From Eopsaltria australis (taxonomy: Eukaryota > Chordata > Aves > Passeriformes > Petroicidae), in contig JAVTVJ010000827.1 of the NCBI GenBank assembly GCA_034509425.1, positions 1-64,000 on the forward strand: a stretch of DNA of 64,000 bases. The letters are read 5' to 3'. The notes beneath the pieces were generated by a model. It was not told the origin of the DNA and made no database searches. It saw only the letters and a program-made list of their open reading frames with translations. Positions 34,119-46,835 of the stretch are shown piece after piece. Numbering within the stretch: the first letter of the stretch is position 1; each line of letters opens with the position of its first letter. Made by a program: the position numbers and the translations under genes.

Positions 34119-37100
34119 ATCCCCTGGCTGTAACAATGAAGCTGGGGAAGGAGGGAAAAAGGGTGGAGTTTCTAATTGACACAAGAGCAACATACTCAGT
34201 ACTGGATAAAGCCCTGGTGCCCGTGGGGAGGGATTATGTTATGGTACAAGGAGCCACTGGCCAATCTGAAAAGGCTTATTTCTGTAAACCCTTAAAATAT
34301 AAATTTGGGAAACAGTGGGGCATCCACAAATTTTTATATATGCCGAACTCTCCAAAGGCTCTCCTGGGAAGAGACCTATTAGAGCAACTACAAGCAACCA
34401 TTATGTTTAAAGATGGGGAAATTATTCTGGAGGTAAATGATCAGCGATATGTGGAGGCGTTAAGTCTGATGTTGACAACCACTGAGACTGGGGAGGAAAT
34501 CAGTGAAGAAATAGTTAGTCAGGTGTTCCCTGGAGTGTGGGCTTCTAACGTGCCGGGAAGGGCAAAGAACGCACCTCCTATAGTAATTAACCTCAAGGAA
34601 AGAGAACACTCAGTCAAGATTAAGCAGTATCCCTTGAGAAAAGAGGACAAAGAAGGAATTAGGCCAGTGATTGAAAATTTTCTACAACTAGGTTTATTAA
34701 AAGAATGCCAATCTGACTTCAACACTCCTATATTACCTGTTCGGAAGCCCGATGGGTCATATCGAGTGGTACAGGACTTAAGGGCTGTTAATAAAATAAC
34801 TGAAGATCTTTACCCAGTGGTAGCAAATCCGTACACTCTATTGACATGCTTAACACTAGAGCTAACTTGGTTTACCATTTTAGACTTAAAAGATGCCTTC
34901 TTTTGCCTTCCTCTCCATGAAGCCAGTCAGAAAATTTTTACCTTTGAATGAGAAAATCCTAAAAGCGGGCGTAAAACGCAGCTCACATGGACAGTTCTTC
35001 CTCAGGGGTTCAAAAATTCCCCCACCTTGTTTGGTGAACAGCTTACAAAAGATCTAGAGGCCTGGGAGACTCCACCAGAAGAAGGGAAGCTGTTGCAGTA
35101 TGTGGACGATCTCCTTATAGCCACTAAGACAAAAGAAGCATGTGTGGCATGGACGGTGAGTCTTTTAAACTTTTTAGGGCTCCAGGGGTACAGGGTATCA
35201 AAGAAGAAGGCTCAAGTGGTGAAGCAAAAGGTAATTTACCTAGGGTACGAAGTTTGTGCTGGACAATGGACTTTAGGGCAAGACCGTAAAGACACAATAT
35301 GCCAAACCCCGCAACCCCGGACGGTAAAAGAGCTGCGAACCTTTTTGGGGATGACAGGATGGTGTAGATTGTGGATCTACAACTATGGGCTGCTCGTCAA
35401 ACCTCTGTATGCACTCATTGCAAGTGGAAACGGAAATCTCCAGTGGACCAAGGAAGCCACTCGAGCCTTTTCCCAGTTGAAGGATGCCCTTATGTCAGCC
35501 CCAGCCCTAGGACTCCCGGACGTGAGTAAACCGTTTTTTCTGTTTTCACACGAGAAACGGGATTGCCTTGGCAATACTAGAACAGAACTTAAGCCCATAT
35601 CAAAGGGCAGTTGCCTATTTATCCAAGCAGCTGGATGCAGCCGCCAAGGGATGGCCAGGATGCCTCAGGGCTGTAGCAGCAGTTGTGACCAATATCCAGG
35701 AAGCACGCAAATTCACCTTGGGCCAGAAAATGACTGTGCTGGTGTCCCAGACAGTGTCCTCAGTACTCGAAGTGAAAGGTGGGCACTGGCTTTCCCCTCT
35801 AAGATTTTTGAAATACCAAGCCATTATGATAGAACAAGATGATGTGGAAATAGTGGTGACTAATATTGTCAACCCAGCTTCCTTTCTCAGCGGAAATCAA
35901 GGAGAGCTGGTGCAACACGATTGTCTGGAAACCATCGAAGCCACCTACTCCAGCCGCCCAGACTTGAAGGACACCTCTTTCGATGATGCAGAAACCTGGT
36001 TTACAGACGGGAGTAGCTACGTCATCAATGGAAAACGACATGCTGGATATGCAGTTACCATTAGCAAAGAGGTAATAGTATCTGATCCCCTACCCACAGA
36101 CACCTCTGCACAGAAAGTCGAGATAATTGTCCTGACCCGTGCCTTGGAGATGGCAAAAGGAAAGAAAATAAATATCTACACAGACTCGAGATATGCATTC
36201 GGGGTTGTGCATGCACATGGAGCTATCTGGAAGGAAAGAGGACTATTGAATTCACATGGCAAAAACATTAACATGCACAGGAAATAATGAAACTATTGGA
36301 AGCGGTCCAGATGCCCGAGAAAGTAGCGATTATGCACATTAAGGCACACCAGAAGGTGAGCTCGGAATTGGAAGAAGGAGATGAGCTGGCAGATAGAGAG
36401 GCAAAAGAAGCAGCAAAAGGTGAGGTAACAATTGAAGGAACCCTGATTCCAGACAGACAGATATCTCTCGGAGGTAAGCCCAAATACAGTAAGAAAGATG
36501 AGAAACTCATTGAGGACCAAGAAGGAACATATAACCAGGAAGGATGGGCCATCACTGCAGATGGGAGGCTGGTTGTCCCTTCTCAGATATTATGGTCCTT
36601 AGTAAGGGAGGAACATCAGAAAACACACTGGGGAACAGAGGCCTTGTATAGCTATCTAATTGAAAAGATTACTGCCAGAAATTTATATGCCACTGTCACC
36701 CAGGTGACCAGGCAATGCGATCTTTGCCTCCAGACTAATCCTAAGAATACCCCTAAACTGAAACTTGGTCAGATTGGAAGAGGCCAGGGGCCTGGGCAAC
36801 AATGGCAGGTTGACTTTTCAGAACTTCCAAGAAAAGGGGGGGTACTGATATTTGCTAGTGTTAACAGATACCTTTTCGAGGTGGCCAGAAGCTTTCCCCA
36901 CTAGAACTGCCAAAGCCCGAGAGGTAACCAAAATATTGCTGCAAGAAATAATACCACACTTCGGAGTTCCAGCCACAATATCCTCAGATAGAGGACCACA
37001 CTTTATTTCCAAAACAGTGCAGCAGGTGAGTCGCCACTTGGATATAGACTGGGAACTCCACACTCCATACCATCCCCAGTCGAGTGGCCAAGTAGAAAAA

Positions 37101-37622
37101 ATGAAACATTTAATTAAGCAGCAAATTGTGAAACTAGGGCAAGAGGTTAATTTGCCCTGGCCCCAATCTCTTCCATTGGCATTGCTATGAATCCGAACTA
37201 AACCGAGAACTAAAGAAAAGTCAAGTCCCTTTGAAATGCTTTATGGGAGGCCACATGGGGTGCAAAAAGGAATCCCTACCCAAACTGGGGATGAGACATT
37301 TGCCACTTATTTAGTGCCCCTAGGTGAACAACTTAGAAAAATTGGAATATATGTGGCTGGAACTTGGAGCAGAGGGCTGGATGGACCTGTGCATGACATA
37401 CAGCCTGGGGATTATGTGTATGTTAAGTCCTTTACAGAGAAGACTTTGGAACCACAGTGGGAAGGACCATTCCAGGTGCTACTGACAACCTACACTGCAA
37501 TTAAGATCAAAGAACAGGGCGCCTGGATTCATCATACGCGAACGAAGAAGGCCCCAAGAACTCCTTGGAAAGCAGCACTGGGTGATAATCAACTGAAACT
37601 GAAACTTACTCAGGGAAGATGA
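34119..37622 (+). pseudogene. pol: ERV-2 pol, multiple frameshifts and stops
   Basis: Protease text LIDTRATYSVLD has Arg in place of the catalytic-loop Gly. RT runs to a TGA at 34,949, resumes in frame with LPQGFKNSPTLFG and QYVDDLLIATK (near 35,100), and shifts frame near 35,565. RNase H (WFTDGSSYVINGK) ends at a shift near 36,280. Integrase has an HHCC finger, QVDFSELP, another shift in a G-run near 36,840, then SSDRGPHF and SSGQVEKMK, a TGA at 37,188, and a final open piece to 37,622. Damage is a mix of transitions to stop codons and single-base indels. The final TGA overlaps the env ATG (ATGA, 37,619-37,622). Confidence 0.85.
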
Positions 37623-39667
37623 ATGGACTCTGGGTAGAAATGTTAGCTTGGAGAGTTGTATCTCTCCTGATTATAGCCATGACCATAACCACAAGACCAC
37701 GTGTGTATCAAATATTTGAGCACAATGTCTGTCAAGGAAAGGCTTATGACTCCCACTCTCGCAAAATGCTGTTCCAGATGCTAAGAGTCACGAATGCATC
37801 TGTTTGGGAAGGGAAAGATGTTTGGGGTTGCAAATATCCATTAGTTCAGGACGGATTCCATAAGTCCCGCCAAAAACCTATGGAGTTAATTCGAATTGAT
37901 TCCGGATGCTGCGAGACATGCTTATCTACTTGTCCTGAATTTAGGCTTAAAATAGAAGGGTGCGCAATTAAGGGTAATAACTTGGACTACAATATTACTC
38001 GGGATTGTGTTATACCCCAAGATGATGAAATAAGTCAGCCAACCCAAAAACCAGAAGAGGCCACATCTGCTCACACCCAAAACACCCCAAGGAAAACAAT
38101 TCAGCCTATAGTCTCCAGAATTGGACCTTATGCAATTAAGAAGGTAGGGATCCAAAGACTGCTACTGAATCCAGAATGGTCCTTGAAGCAGATAGAGATG
38201 GAGATGCAAGTAAATGCTTCAGCTATCTGATCAGAGTGCACTCCATTCCTTAAGACTTCCTTTATGGATTGGACCATTTGGTTACAGAAACGTGCACCTA
38301 ACATTTTTAGGCAGAAGAGAGACTTTACAGGAATACTAGGAACAGGACTGGGGATCCTGAATATGATGGACTCAGAAGTACTAATGAACAAATTGGCTGC
38401 AGCTGAGAGTGACGTGGTTAAATTACAGCAACCCTTACAATCCTCACTGCTAGCCCTTGGCACCAGTCAATGGAAGTTGTCCAAAATTTTACTGGAGTGG
38501 GAAGGGATGCAAGAACAGGAACAGAGACTAATAGTAAATACCATGGGTGCAGCTAGTGAAAATATGTCTCTAGCCCTCGGATGTGTACAAGCACAAATAT
38601 AGGTGCAATCAGTAGCTGCCTCAATTATCAGGGAAGGTAGTGAAGGCACATTCCCTGCAGAGGTCCACAAAGTTGTCTGGGACCGTGCCTCCGATTTAGA
38701 AAGAGAACTTCAGCCATGGTGGGTTTTAGTTAACTTCACCTATGATCCTGTAACCAGCACGGTAACGGCCTTTGTTTTAACTATACATGTGTCGGTGAGT
38801 CTGATAGACCCAATAGTTCCCCTAGGACTAAACCATGAAGGAACCATCCTATATCCCTCAGAACACAGGATGTGGGCACAAAAGGTGGAAGGGAAATGGA
38901 GAACTATTAATATAGAGTCCTGTGCCACGAGGAAACAACTTGGATTCATATGTGAAGGGAATATAAATAGTGATCAAGATACTTGCCTGGATACAGAACA
39001 GAGTATTTGTCACTTTGAAGCCCATTCAGTCAATCAGACGACCCTGCTGGTATACATAGGTCAAGGTTGTGTGTGTCTCAGAACACCATGCTCTTAGGTA
39101 GTGGTGGGTGGACTAATCATAAATGAAACTCAGTCCAATTTGTGCATTTGTAACTTTGTCAGAATTGAAGGATGTGACTTTTCTTATCAGGCACCAGTAG
39201 TATCCCATCAATATATAAAGGCAAACCTGACCACGGTACAGGAAATATCACCTGTGCCCATAGGGATGAATCTAACTTTGGTTAAGCAACTATTGAAGCA
39301 CGAGGATTTAAAGGAAATTCTCAGAGAAATTAGAGATATGAGAAAAAGGACTCTGATCACAATACATCATGATACAGAAACCATGCGAGGAGTTTTCAAA
39401 AGATTGAATACAGACGCATCTCTTCATTGGTGGGACACACTTTTTAGATGGTCACCAAAGGTGGCTGGACTCCTCAGTGCAGCAATTCATCCAACTGTTG
39501 TTTTACTAATCCTGGTTAGTGTAAGTTTGTGTATGTCCATTGTCATGCTCTTTTGGAATTGGAGGATGCTACAACGAATGGAGGTACTAACCTCACTGTC
39601 AAAGGTACATGGTAATGCCTTAAGAGATACATATCAGGGAAATGGAGAGAAAGAATTTTTGTACTAA
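37619..39667 (+). pseudogene. env: ERV-2 env, one frame with three stops
   Basis: Envelope glycoprotein relic. From ATG 37,619 a single frame of about 683 codons is broken only by stops at 38,228 (TGA), 38,600 (TAG) and 39,095 (TAG). Visible features are an N-terminal hydrophobic signal (VVSLLIIAMTI), a Cys-rich cluster (CCETCLSTC), and a furin-type site RQKR near 38,313 followed by a Gly-rich fusion-peptide-like stretch (FTGILGTGLGILNMM). A helical region and a membrane anchor near the C-terminus (VVLLILVSVSLCMSIVMLFW) follow. The part before the cleavage site is short (about 230 residues) and the part after it long (about 450), unlike the usual gammaretroviral proportions. No clear CX6CC motif was seen. 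Confidence 0.8.
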
Positions 39668-39704
39668 GTAAAAGAATTTACTTATTTTCTAGAAAAGGGG
39701 GGAC

Positions 39705-40237
39705 TGAAACAGGGGATTTAAGAGTTAAAAGCTTAGAGTAGAAGAAACAATAAGATTTATTATCCTGTTCTCCAAGGACAGAGGGGAGACTGAAGAGATA
39801 AGGGGGGCCCTTCGAAGGACATCTGGTATCTATCAAAATGTTGCTGACCTTAGAGTAATAAAAAGGGGCCACCACGGCAAAAGAAAGAACACGCATGTGC
39901 AAAACTCGTGGGGTCAAAAATTCACGTGAGGTAGAATCCTCTTACTTCATCCTTTCGAGCCCCCAGACTCAAATCAAGATCAACACCTCAATAAAAGGGA
40001 CGGATTGCGCAGCCGCAACTGATTTACATACGAAGCGGAGAACAGGCGGGGACAGGTAATAAATATGTATAGGCGTTATAGAATATGCATGCTTTTTGTA
40101 GATAAAAAGGTAATTAGAAGCTGTAAAAAAGGTACGCAGGATTTGGGAAGGTGCTCTCCCCCTGCGTCCGGCGCTGAATAAAATACGTACCTACTTTACA
40201 ACTCTAATAAGTTGTGGAGTCTTTATACCACGTCTCA
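39705..40237 (+). repeat. ERV-2 3' LTR
   Basis: 533 bp from TGAAACAGG to GTCTCA, preceded by a purine tract AGAAAAGGGGGGAC. Its last base is immediately followed by the first base of the zinc-finger duplication block. Confidence 0.9.
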
Positions 40238-41560
40238 GGAGTTACGGTCGGTTCGTGCCGCTGCTTCGGCGCCACGGACGGGAATCCTTGCCCTGCTCCG
40301 GCGCGGGGTCCCTCGCATGGGGTCAGTCCTTGCCCTGTCCAGCGGGGGTCCCTCCCCAGCCGTGCGGTCACTCCTCGGCCCGGCCCTGAGGCGCGGGGCA
40401 GTGGCGGGGCAGCCGCGCTCCGGCCCCGGCAGCGGCACGGCCGCGTCGTGCCGGGCAGGAGCGGCAGAAGGAGCCGGGCGGCGGCGGGGGCTGAATCCCG
40501 TCCGCAGCAAGAAGAACAAGAAGGGGCCGGGGCCGCCTGCGTTGTCCGATCGCCGGCAGCAGCCGCGGGGAGGCCTCGGGGAGCGGCGGCGGGCGGGGCC
40601 CTGTTGGAGCCGCCCCGAGGGGTTTGTGCCGCCCCTGAAGGGTCCCTGAAGGAGCCGCTGCGTGGGACCGGCGAGGTGGGAACGACAGAAAATACAGAGA
40701 AGAGAATAAAATGCAATCAAAGAGCCGCACTGAGGGCATCTCCCCTGCCCGCATCTGCAGGAGATGCAGCGAGGGACGGGCGGGAGGTGAATACAGTAAA
40801 ATACATTGAGTAGATTAAAAGGGAATAGAACAATGCACTGAAAGGTTCCTGGCTCCCGGGATCACTGAAGAGCCGCACTGCGGGACGGGCGGTGTCGGGT
40901 GGGGCCAGAGGGACAGCGTCGAGCAGCATGGGAAGTGCACATTATAAAAAAAAATATAGAACGAATAGAATAAAACACAAGAAAAGAGCCTCACCAGGGA
41001 TCTCCGCAGTCCCCCGGCACTGAAGAGCTGCATGGAGAGCAGCGAGAGGCGGCGGAGTTGAAAGAGCCGCACCGGAGGGGCCTGGGATGGAAGGTGGGAA
41101 CAGAATAAACTCTAGAGAATTGAACAAAAAATAACAAAAAACCCGCACCAGGAGTGGACGCTGCCCGACACTAAAAGAGCCGCACCAAGGCACCGTCGGG
41201 GCAGCACCGAGGAGTCTCGACCGCCCCGTGTCACGGAAGGAGCCGCAGCGAGGGACGGGCGGGGCGCGGCCCGGATCGAGCCCCTCCGGCCGCGCCACGA
41301 GCGGCGACCCCGCGGGACCGCGCCGGGGCCGAGCGGCGGCGGCGGCAGCCGGAGCCAGGGAAGCGGCTTCGAGCGGCGGAGACGAGCGGGGTGTTCGCAG
41401 CCAGCTCCGCTCAGCCCTCACGCACCGCGCTGGGGCCGCCGCGCACTTTTCAGCCCCGGCCGACCCCATGGGCCGGGCCCCGCGCGTCCCGCTGCTGCCG
41501 CTGTCTCGGCCCCCTGGAGCCCAAAACCCCCGGAAAATCGATCCCAGGCACTAAAAAACC
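40238..41560. promoter_or_regulatory. CpG-rich promoter-like island upstream of zinc-finger gene 2
   Basis: Counterpart of 9,700-10,620, with the same CpG density and motifs. It directly abuts the ERV-2 3' LTR, so LTR transcription could run into it. The promoter role is inferred. Confidence 0.45.
40640..41250 (+). repeat. expanded GAGCCGC tandem array (copy 2)
   Basis: About eight GAGCCGC or near-identical motif positions, at roughly 40,650, 40,728, 40,868, 40,985, 41,024, 41,060, 41,177 and 41,238. They alternate with AT-rich AATAGAATAAAA-type modules. Copy 1 has only three. Confidence 0.7.
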
Positions 41561-42600
41561 TTTCGTGGGGAGCGAGGCCCGCGGGGTTTCTTATGGACTC
41601 CCCTCCCATCAGTCCCTCCCGGGCACCGCCGGGCAGTAGCGCAGCTCCCGGGGCTGTGTCTCGGCACCGGCTGCTGCCACAGGGCACGGGGCTGCCGCAC
41701 TTGGGTATTAAACCCGACACATTTGGGGAGGTGGGACAGCCCCAGAAACCAGGACTTTGCCCTCGGGAGCTTGGAGCTGCACGAGGGGCATAAAGGATCC
41801 CCTGCAGCCACCAATGCACCCAGCAGAGGCTCTGTCCCCCTAAGAACGGGGCTGTGTTTGGGACAGGTCGGATGGCTGGGATGGGTCTGCAATGAGACAG
41901 CCACGTGTTGGGATGAAGAGCTTGGGGCGATCCCGTTACTGAGGAGGTTTTGGGACACCCTCCAGTCCTGAGGGATGAGTTATTGGGAGAGGAGGGGGCA
42001 CATCTGGCTCTGATATTGGAGTGGGCCCCCAAAGGAAAGGACGTGGAGATCCCGTATTAGGGAAGATCCAGAAGCTCTCCACCAAATTGAGGGATTCTAA
42101 AAGGCTCGTGGAGGATCCACTTTGGTAGGTTCTGACGCCACCCACCACGCTTTGAACTGGTCCGGCCTGGTGCTCCCAGTGCCGCGCGGGCTGGGGTCGC
42201 GGGGACCCCCCCAGGGCACAGCGCGGCTGCTTTGGGGCTGGCGGCACCTGCCCGGCGCTGGGGATGGGGCGTGTGGGGGGAGCTGGGGCCGTACTGGTGC
42301 TACTGGTGGTGCTGGGAGCTCACCTGTCTGGGGGCCAGCGGGACTCGGGTGAACCTGGGCGTCTGAGGGGTGTGGGGGAGACGATGGGAACATAATGAGG
42401 GGAGGGGTGGAAGGGGAGGACGAGGGCAGGAAATCGGAGCTGGAATTCCTAGAGTAGGAGTCCAGCCCAGGGGTCTCCAGCCGGACTCCCCCTCAGCAAG
42501 TGGCTCCCACAACCCCTCAGCCTGCCCTCAAAATCCTTTGGGATCCCCCATCCATCTTTGCATTCCCTCCTCCAAGATCTCCAGGCTCCTGAGGCGAGAC

Positions 42601-43058
42601 TGAAAGGAATGAAGAAACTTTTCTTCACAAACAGCGTCTGAGAGATAAGGCTCGCATCCAGAGATAAAAGAAATAATGGGGAGAATTCCATTGAAATTTA
42701 CATTTTCAAAGAAACCACAGGTCTACTGGTAAATAAAGCTGACTATTGGAATATGAAAGGAAACAAGAAGGACCATTCCGGGAAAGGCAAGGGTGGGGAT
42801 TATACACTGGGAAAGGGGGAGGGTCTGTATTAGGCGAATCCGGGAAGTCTGTACCTCTCGGATATCTCAGCCAATGGGGAACGACAGCAGGGCCTGCGGT
42901 CCGGGAATTAGGATAAAGGGAGTCTGCGTCCCCCAAAATTTTGAGAGACCCCAGGGGAAATGCCCCATGGCCTCTCCCTTTATTCGAATAAAGTTACAGG
43001 ACTCCTCTGTCTCCTTTTTGGACATAAACCTCTGGTGTCATGGATTACTTTCCTCACA
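42601..43058 (+). mobile_element. 458-bp solo LTR with AGAC target duplication
   Basis: The insertion starts TGAAAGGAATG and ends TTTCCTCACA, giving imperfect inverted ends, with AGAC on both sides (42,597-42,600 and 43,059-43,062). A GAATAAAGTTAC polyadenylation-type signal lies near 42,988. Copy 1 of the block lacks it, with the uninterrupted site at about 11,770. It has no internal retroviral genes, hence a solo LTR formed by LTR-LTR recombination. Confidence 0.85.
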
Positions 43059-43254
43059 AGACCAAAGGGGACCGAGTCCCCAGCTAGACTGACTACAACC
43101 CTCACATTTTTTTCTCCACGCAACAATTTCCCCTCTTTTTCCCTTCCCGAGTTCCCCCACAGCGGATGGGAGCAGCCAAGAGCCCAGCGCTGCCCCAGCC
43201 CGAGCGGCCCCAGCTCCATCCCTGCTCCTCCCGCGGGATGCGATGGGTTTGGGG

Positions 43255-43440
43255 GAGAGGGGGACCGAGGGTGGGCGCTGGACCTGAGGGGAGGAGGAGC
43301 AGGGGTGGAGGAGCAGGGATGAAGGAGGAGGGGGAGAACGGGCGGAAGCAGGAGAAGGAGGAAGTCGAGAAGGAGCGGGAGGAAGAGGAGGGATAGAGGA
43401 GGGGCGGGAGCAGGAACAGGAGGAGGAAGAGGAGGCCCCA
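43255..43440 (+). repeat. polypurine tract (copy 2)
   Basis: GGAGGAGCAGG / GGAAGCAGGAGAAGGAGG repeats matching 11,985-12,165. Confidence 0.55.
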
Positions 43441-44409
43441 CGTGCGTCCGTCGCTCACTGTATCTGCAGCCCCCCGCCCCGGGAGCATCGCCCCAAGCCC
43501 GCATTCCGCAGGTGACCGGGGAGGGGGAGCGCGCCCCAAATTTCTTGGGCGGTCCCTGGGAGGATTTCTTGGGGGGTTCCCGCTGGCGGGTCCCGGCAGA
43601 GCCCCGGCCGTGTGCGGGGGATGCGGGGTCTCCCCCCGCATGAGGGTTGGTCTCCCTGAGTCAGCCTCGGGATCCACGTGGCGATCGCCCGGTGCCGGCG
43701 GGGCATGAAGTGTACACCGGTTTTGGGGAACGCCCGGGAGAGCCGGGTGTTGGGGAAGCCCGAGAGCCAGGGATTGGGAAGAGCGGGAAGGGGCGATCCC
43801 GGAGTTGGGGGATCCCCAGCAGGTTGAAGGGAGGGGGAGGATGGAGAGCGGGGGAACCCGGGAGCCCTTGGATACCGAAGTGGGGAGCCCCGAAAGAAGG
43901 GACCCCTGGGATTCCCGGGACTCCCCCGTTTGCCCAGAGAAGGCAGGAAGCCCGGATAGGGGGGACCCCAAAACACGCAGGACCCCCAGAAGCCCAGAGA
44001 GGAGGAACATCCAGGAGCCCAAAGCAGAGAAAACAGAGAGGGGGAACTCTGGGGAGTTGTTTTTTTTTTTTTTCACTGAATCTTGGAGCTTTTGTTTTGA
44101 ATGTGGATCTATTGGGCTGAATCTTTATTTTTTGGGGGGCTTCAGTGTGGGGAGAGATGAATCTTGTGCTTTCTGAGGTTTATTGAGCTAAATGTTGGTG
44201 ATTTGGTTTTCGCGGGAGGCCGAACCTTAATATTTTGGAGGAGTCTTCGCCTGAATATTAAAGTTTTGGGTCTCTTGGGGCTGTGTCTTGGTATTTGAGG
44301 GGGTTTTTCTCCTGGATCTTAATATCTTGGAGGTTTTATTGTACACAAGATACCTGGTGACTTCTGGAGATGGAGTTGGGCAGGAGAAGTCCCCAACCCA
44401 ACACACTGA

Positions 44410-45252
<843 letters not shown>

Positions 45253-45336
45253 GGGAAGCCCTCTGAGTGCCCCGAGTGTGGGAAGAGCTTTGTGCGCTAC
45301 TCCAGCTCCATCCCCCATGGGAGGATCCGCGTTGGA
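45253..45336 (+). pseudogene. relic finger after the stop of zinc-finger gene 2
   Basis: After TAA the frame reads GKPSECPECGKSFV then SSSIPHG to TGA, the same relic as after gene 1. Confidence 0.6.
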
Positions 45337-45539
45337 TGATCCCCAGTGACCCCGTTGGGCAGAGTCCTGGTGATCCCCATTCTGGGTGATCCCTGTTGTG
45401 TGTGGGGAAGGTGTTGGAGAGATTTCTTTCCCTGGTCCTTGTGCTGCTGTGATTTGGTTGGGAATAAATTCCCTGCCTGTGCCCAGGCTGGGTCTGTGTT
45501 GCCCCTGACGGTGCCTGGGCTGGGATCTCAGTAGGGCCC

Positions 45540-46790
45540 AGTCACTCCCAGTCACACCCAGTGTGATCCCATTATGGTCTCAGACTCTCCCTGTATGTCC
45601 CAAGTCACTTCCAGTTTGAAGCCGGTCACTCCCAGTCCCTGTCTGTAGGGAGCCATTTGCTCCCCACATGGTCCCAGTTGCTCCTGGTTACCCAGGATGG
45701 TTCCACTCACTCCCAGTATGATTCCAGTAGGATCCCAGTCATTTTCAGATACTCACAGAAATATGACCCCTGTCAATTCCTGTCTCTCCCAGTATATCCC
45801 AGTCACCTGCAACAAGCTCCCAATCACTCCCAGGATGTTCCCAGTCACTCCTGTCTCTTGCAGTGCATCCCTGTTGCCCTCAGTGCAGTAATCCCAGTTG
45901 CTCCCAGTAGATTCCAGCATGATCCCAGTTGGTCCCAGCCACTCCCAGTTTCCCAGAGGGTGGTCCCAGTTCCTCCCAATATGCTTGCAGACTCTCCCAG
46001 CATATCGTAGTTGCGCTCAGCATGCTTGTAGTCATTCCCAGTCACATCTGCTTGCCTCACTAATGTTCCAGTTCCCTCTAGCATGATCCCAGTAACTGCC
46101 AGTTACTTCCAAGCTTCCAGCATGATCCCAGTTGCCCCAGTTCTGCTCCCAGTAGCCCTCAGTGTGATCCCAGTTCCTCCCAGTATAACCAGTGTCTCTA
46201 ATTGTGCTCCCAGTCACACCTGCATGGTGCCTGTATCTTCCAGGTGCTCCCAGTGTGTCCCCAGTTGACTCCCAGCATGGTCCCAGTGGCTCCCAGTCAC
46301 TCCCTGTATGGTTCCAGTCACTCCCAGTGTGATCCCGGTATGAGTCCAGTCACCCTCAATGTCATTGAAATAACTTTTGGACCCTCCCAGTATGAATCCA
46401 TTTTGGTCTTTGTCACTGCCAGTATGATCCCAGTCACTGCTAGATATTCCCAGTATTATTCCAGTCACTCCAGGTATGACCCTGTCAGTCCCAGTATGAT
46501 CCCAGTATGCCCCCACATTGTCCCAGTTTCTCCCATTGACTCCAACTACAGTTTCGGTGCCTTCCAATAAGATCTCAATCACTGCCAGTCTCTCCCAGTA
46601 CATCCCAGTTGCCTTCAGCATGCTTCCAGTGTCTCCCAGTGGCCCTCAATGTTGTCGCAATGACTCCCAGCATGATCTCAGTGTCCCCACTTCTGGTCCC
46701 AGTGGGTTCTGGTCCCATTCCAGGCTTATCCCAGTGTCCCAGTCCCGTCCAGTCCATCCCAGCCTGTCCCACTCTGTCCCAGTCTCTTCC
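45540..46790 (+). repeat. CCCAGT-rich simple-repeat tract
   Basis: Dispersed 6-12-bp units (TCCCAGT, CACTCCCAGTATGATCCCAGT style) over 1.25 kb with no coding frame. Its position just before a class II beta transmembrane exon matches the repeat-rich introns I recall in passerine class II genes. Confidence 0.75.
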
Positions 46791-46835
46791 CAGCAGCTGC
46801 TGCTCTTTCCTGGATCCTGCTCCCCCACCCTCCGG

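Larger units (their letters stand above)
31255..40237 (+). mobile_element. ERV-2: older full-length gammaretrovirus-like provirus with env
   Basis: LTRs at 31,255-31,783 and 39,705-40,237 enclose a leader, gag, pol and env. The LTRs are visibly diverged (roughly one difference per ten bases, plus small indels), much more than in ERV-1. No target-site duplication is present: CCTG precedes and GGAG follows. The left flank is class I promoter repeat and the right flank is the start of zinc-finger block copy 2. All three genes carry stops or frameshifts. Organisation and pol motifs match class I (gamma-like) ERVs. Confidence 0.9.

Noticed and set aside
42300..42600. possible additional coding exon in the zinc-finger block
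   Set aside because: Shared with 11,470-11,770 but no consistent frame or splice pair is kept between the copies.
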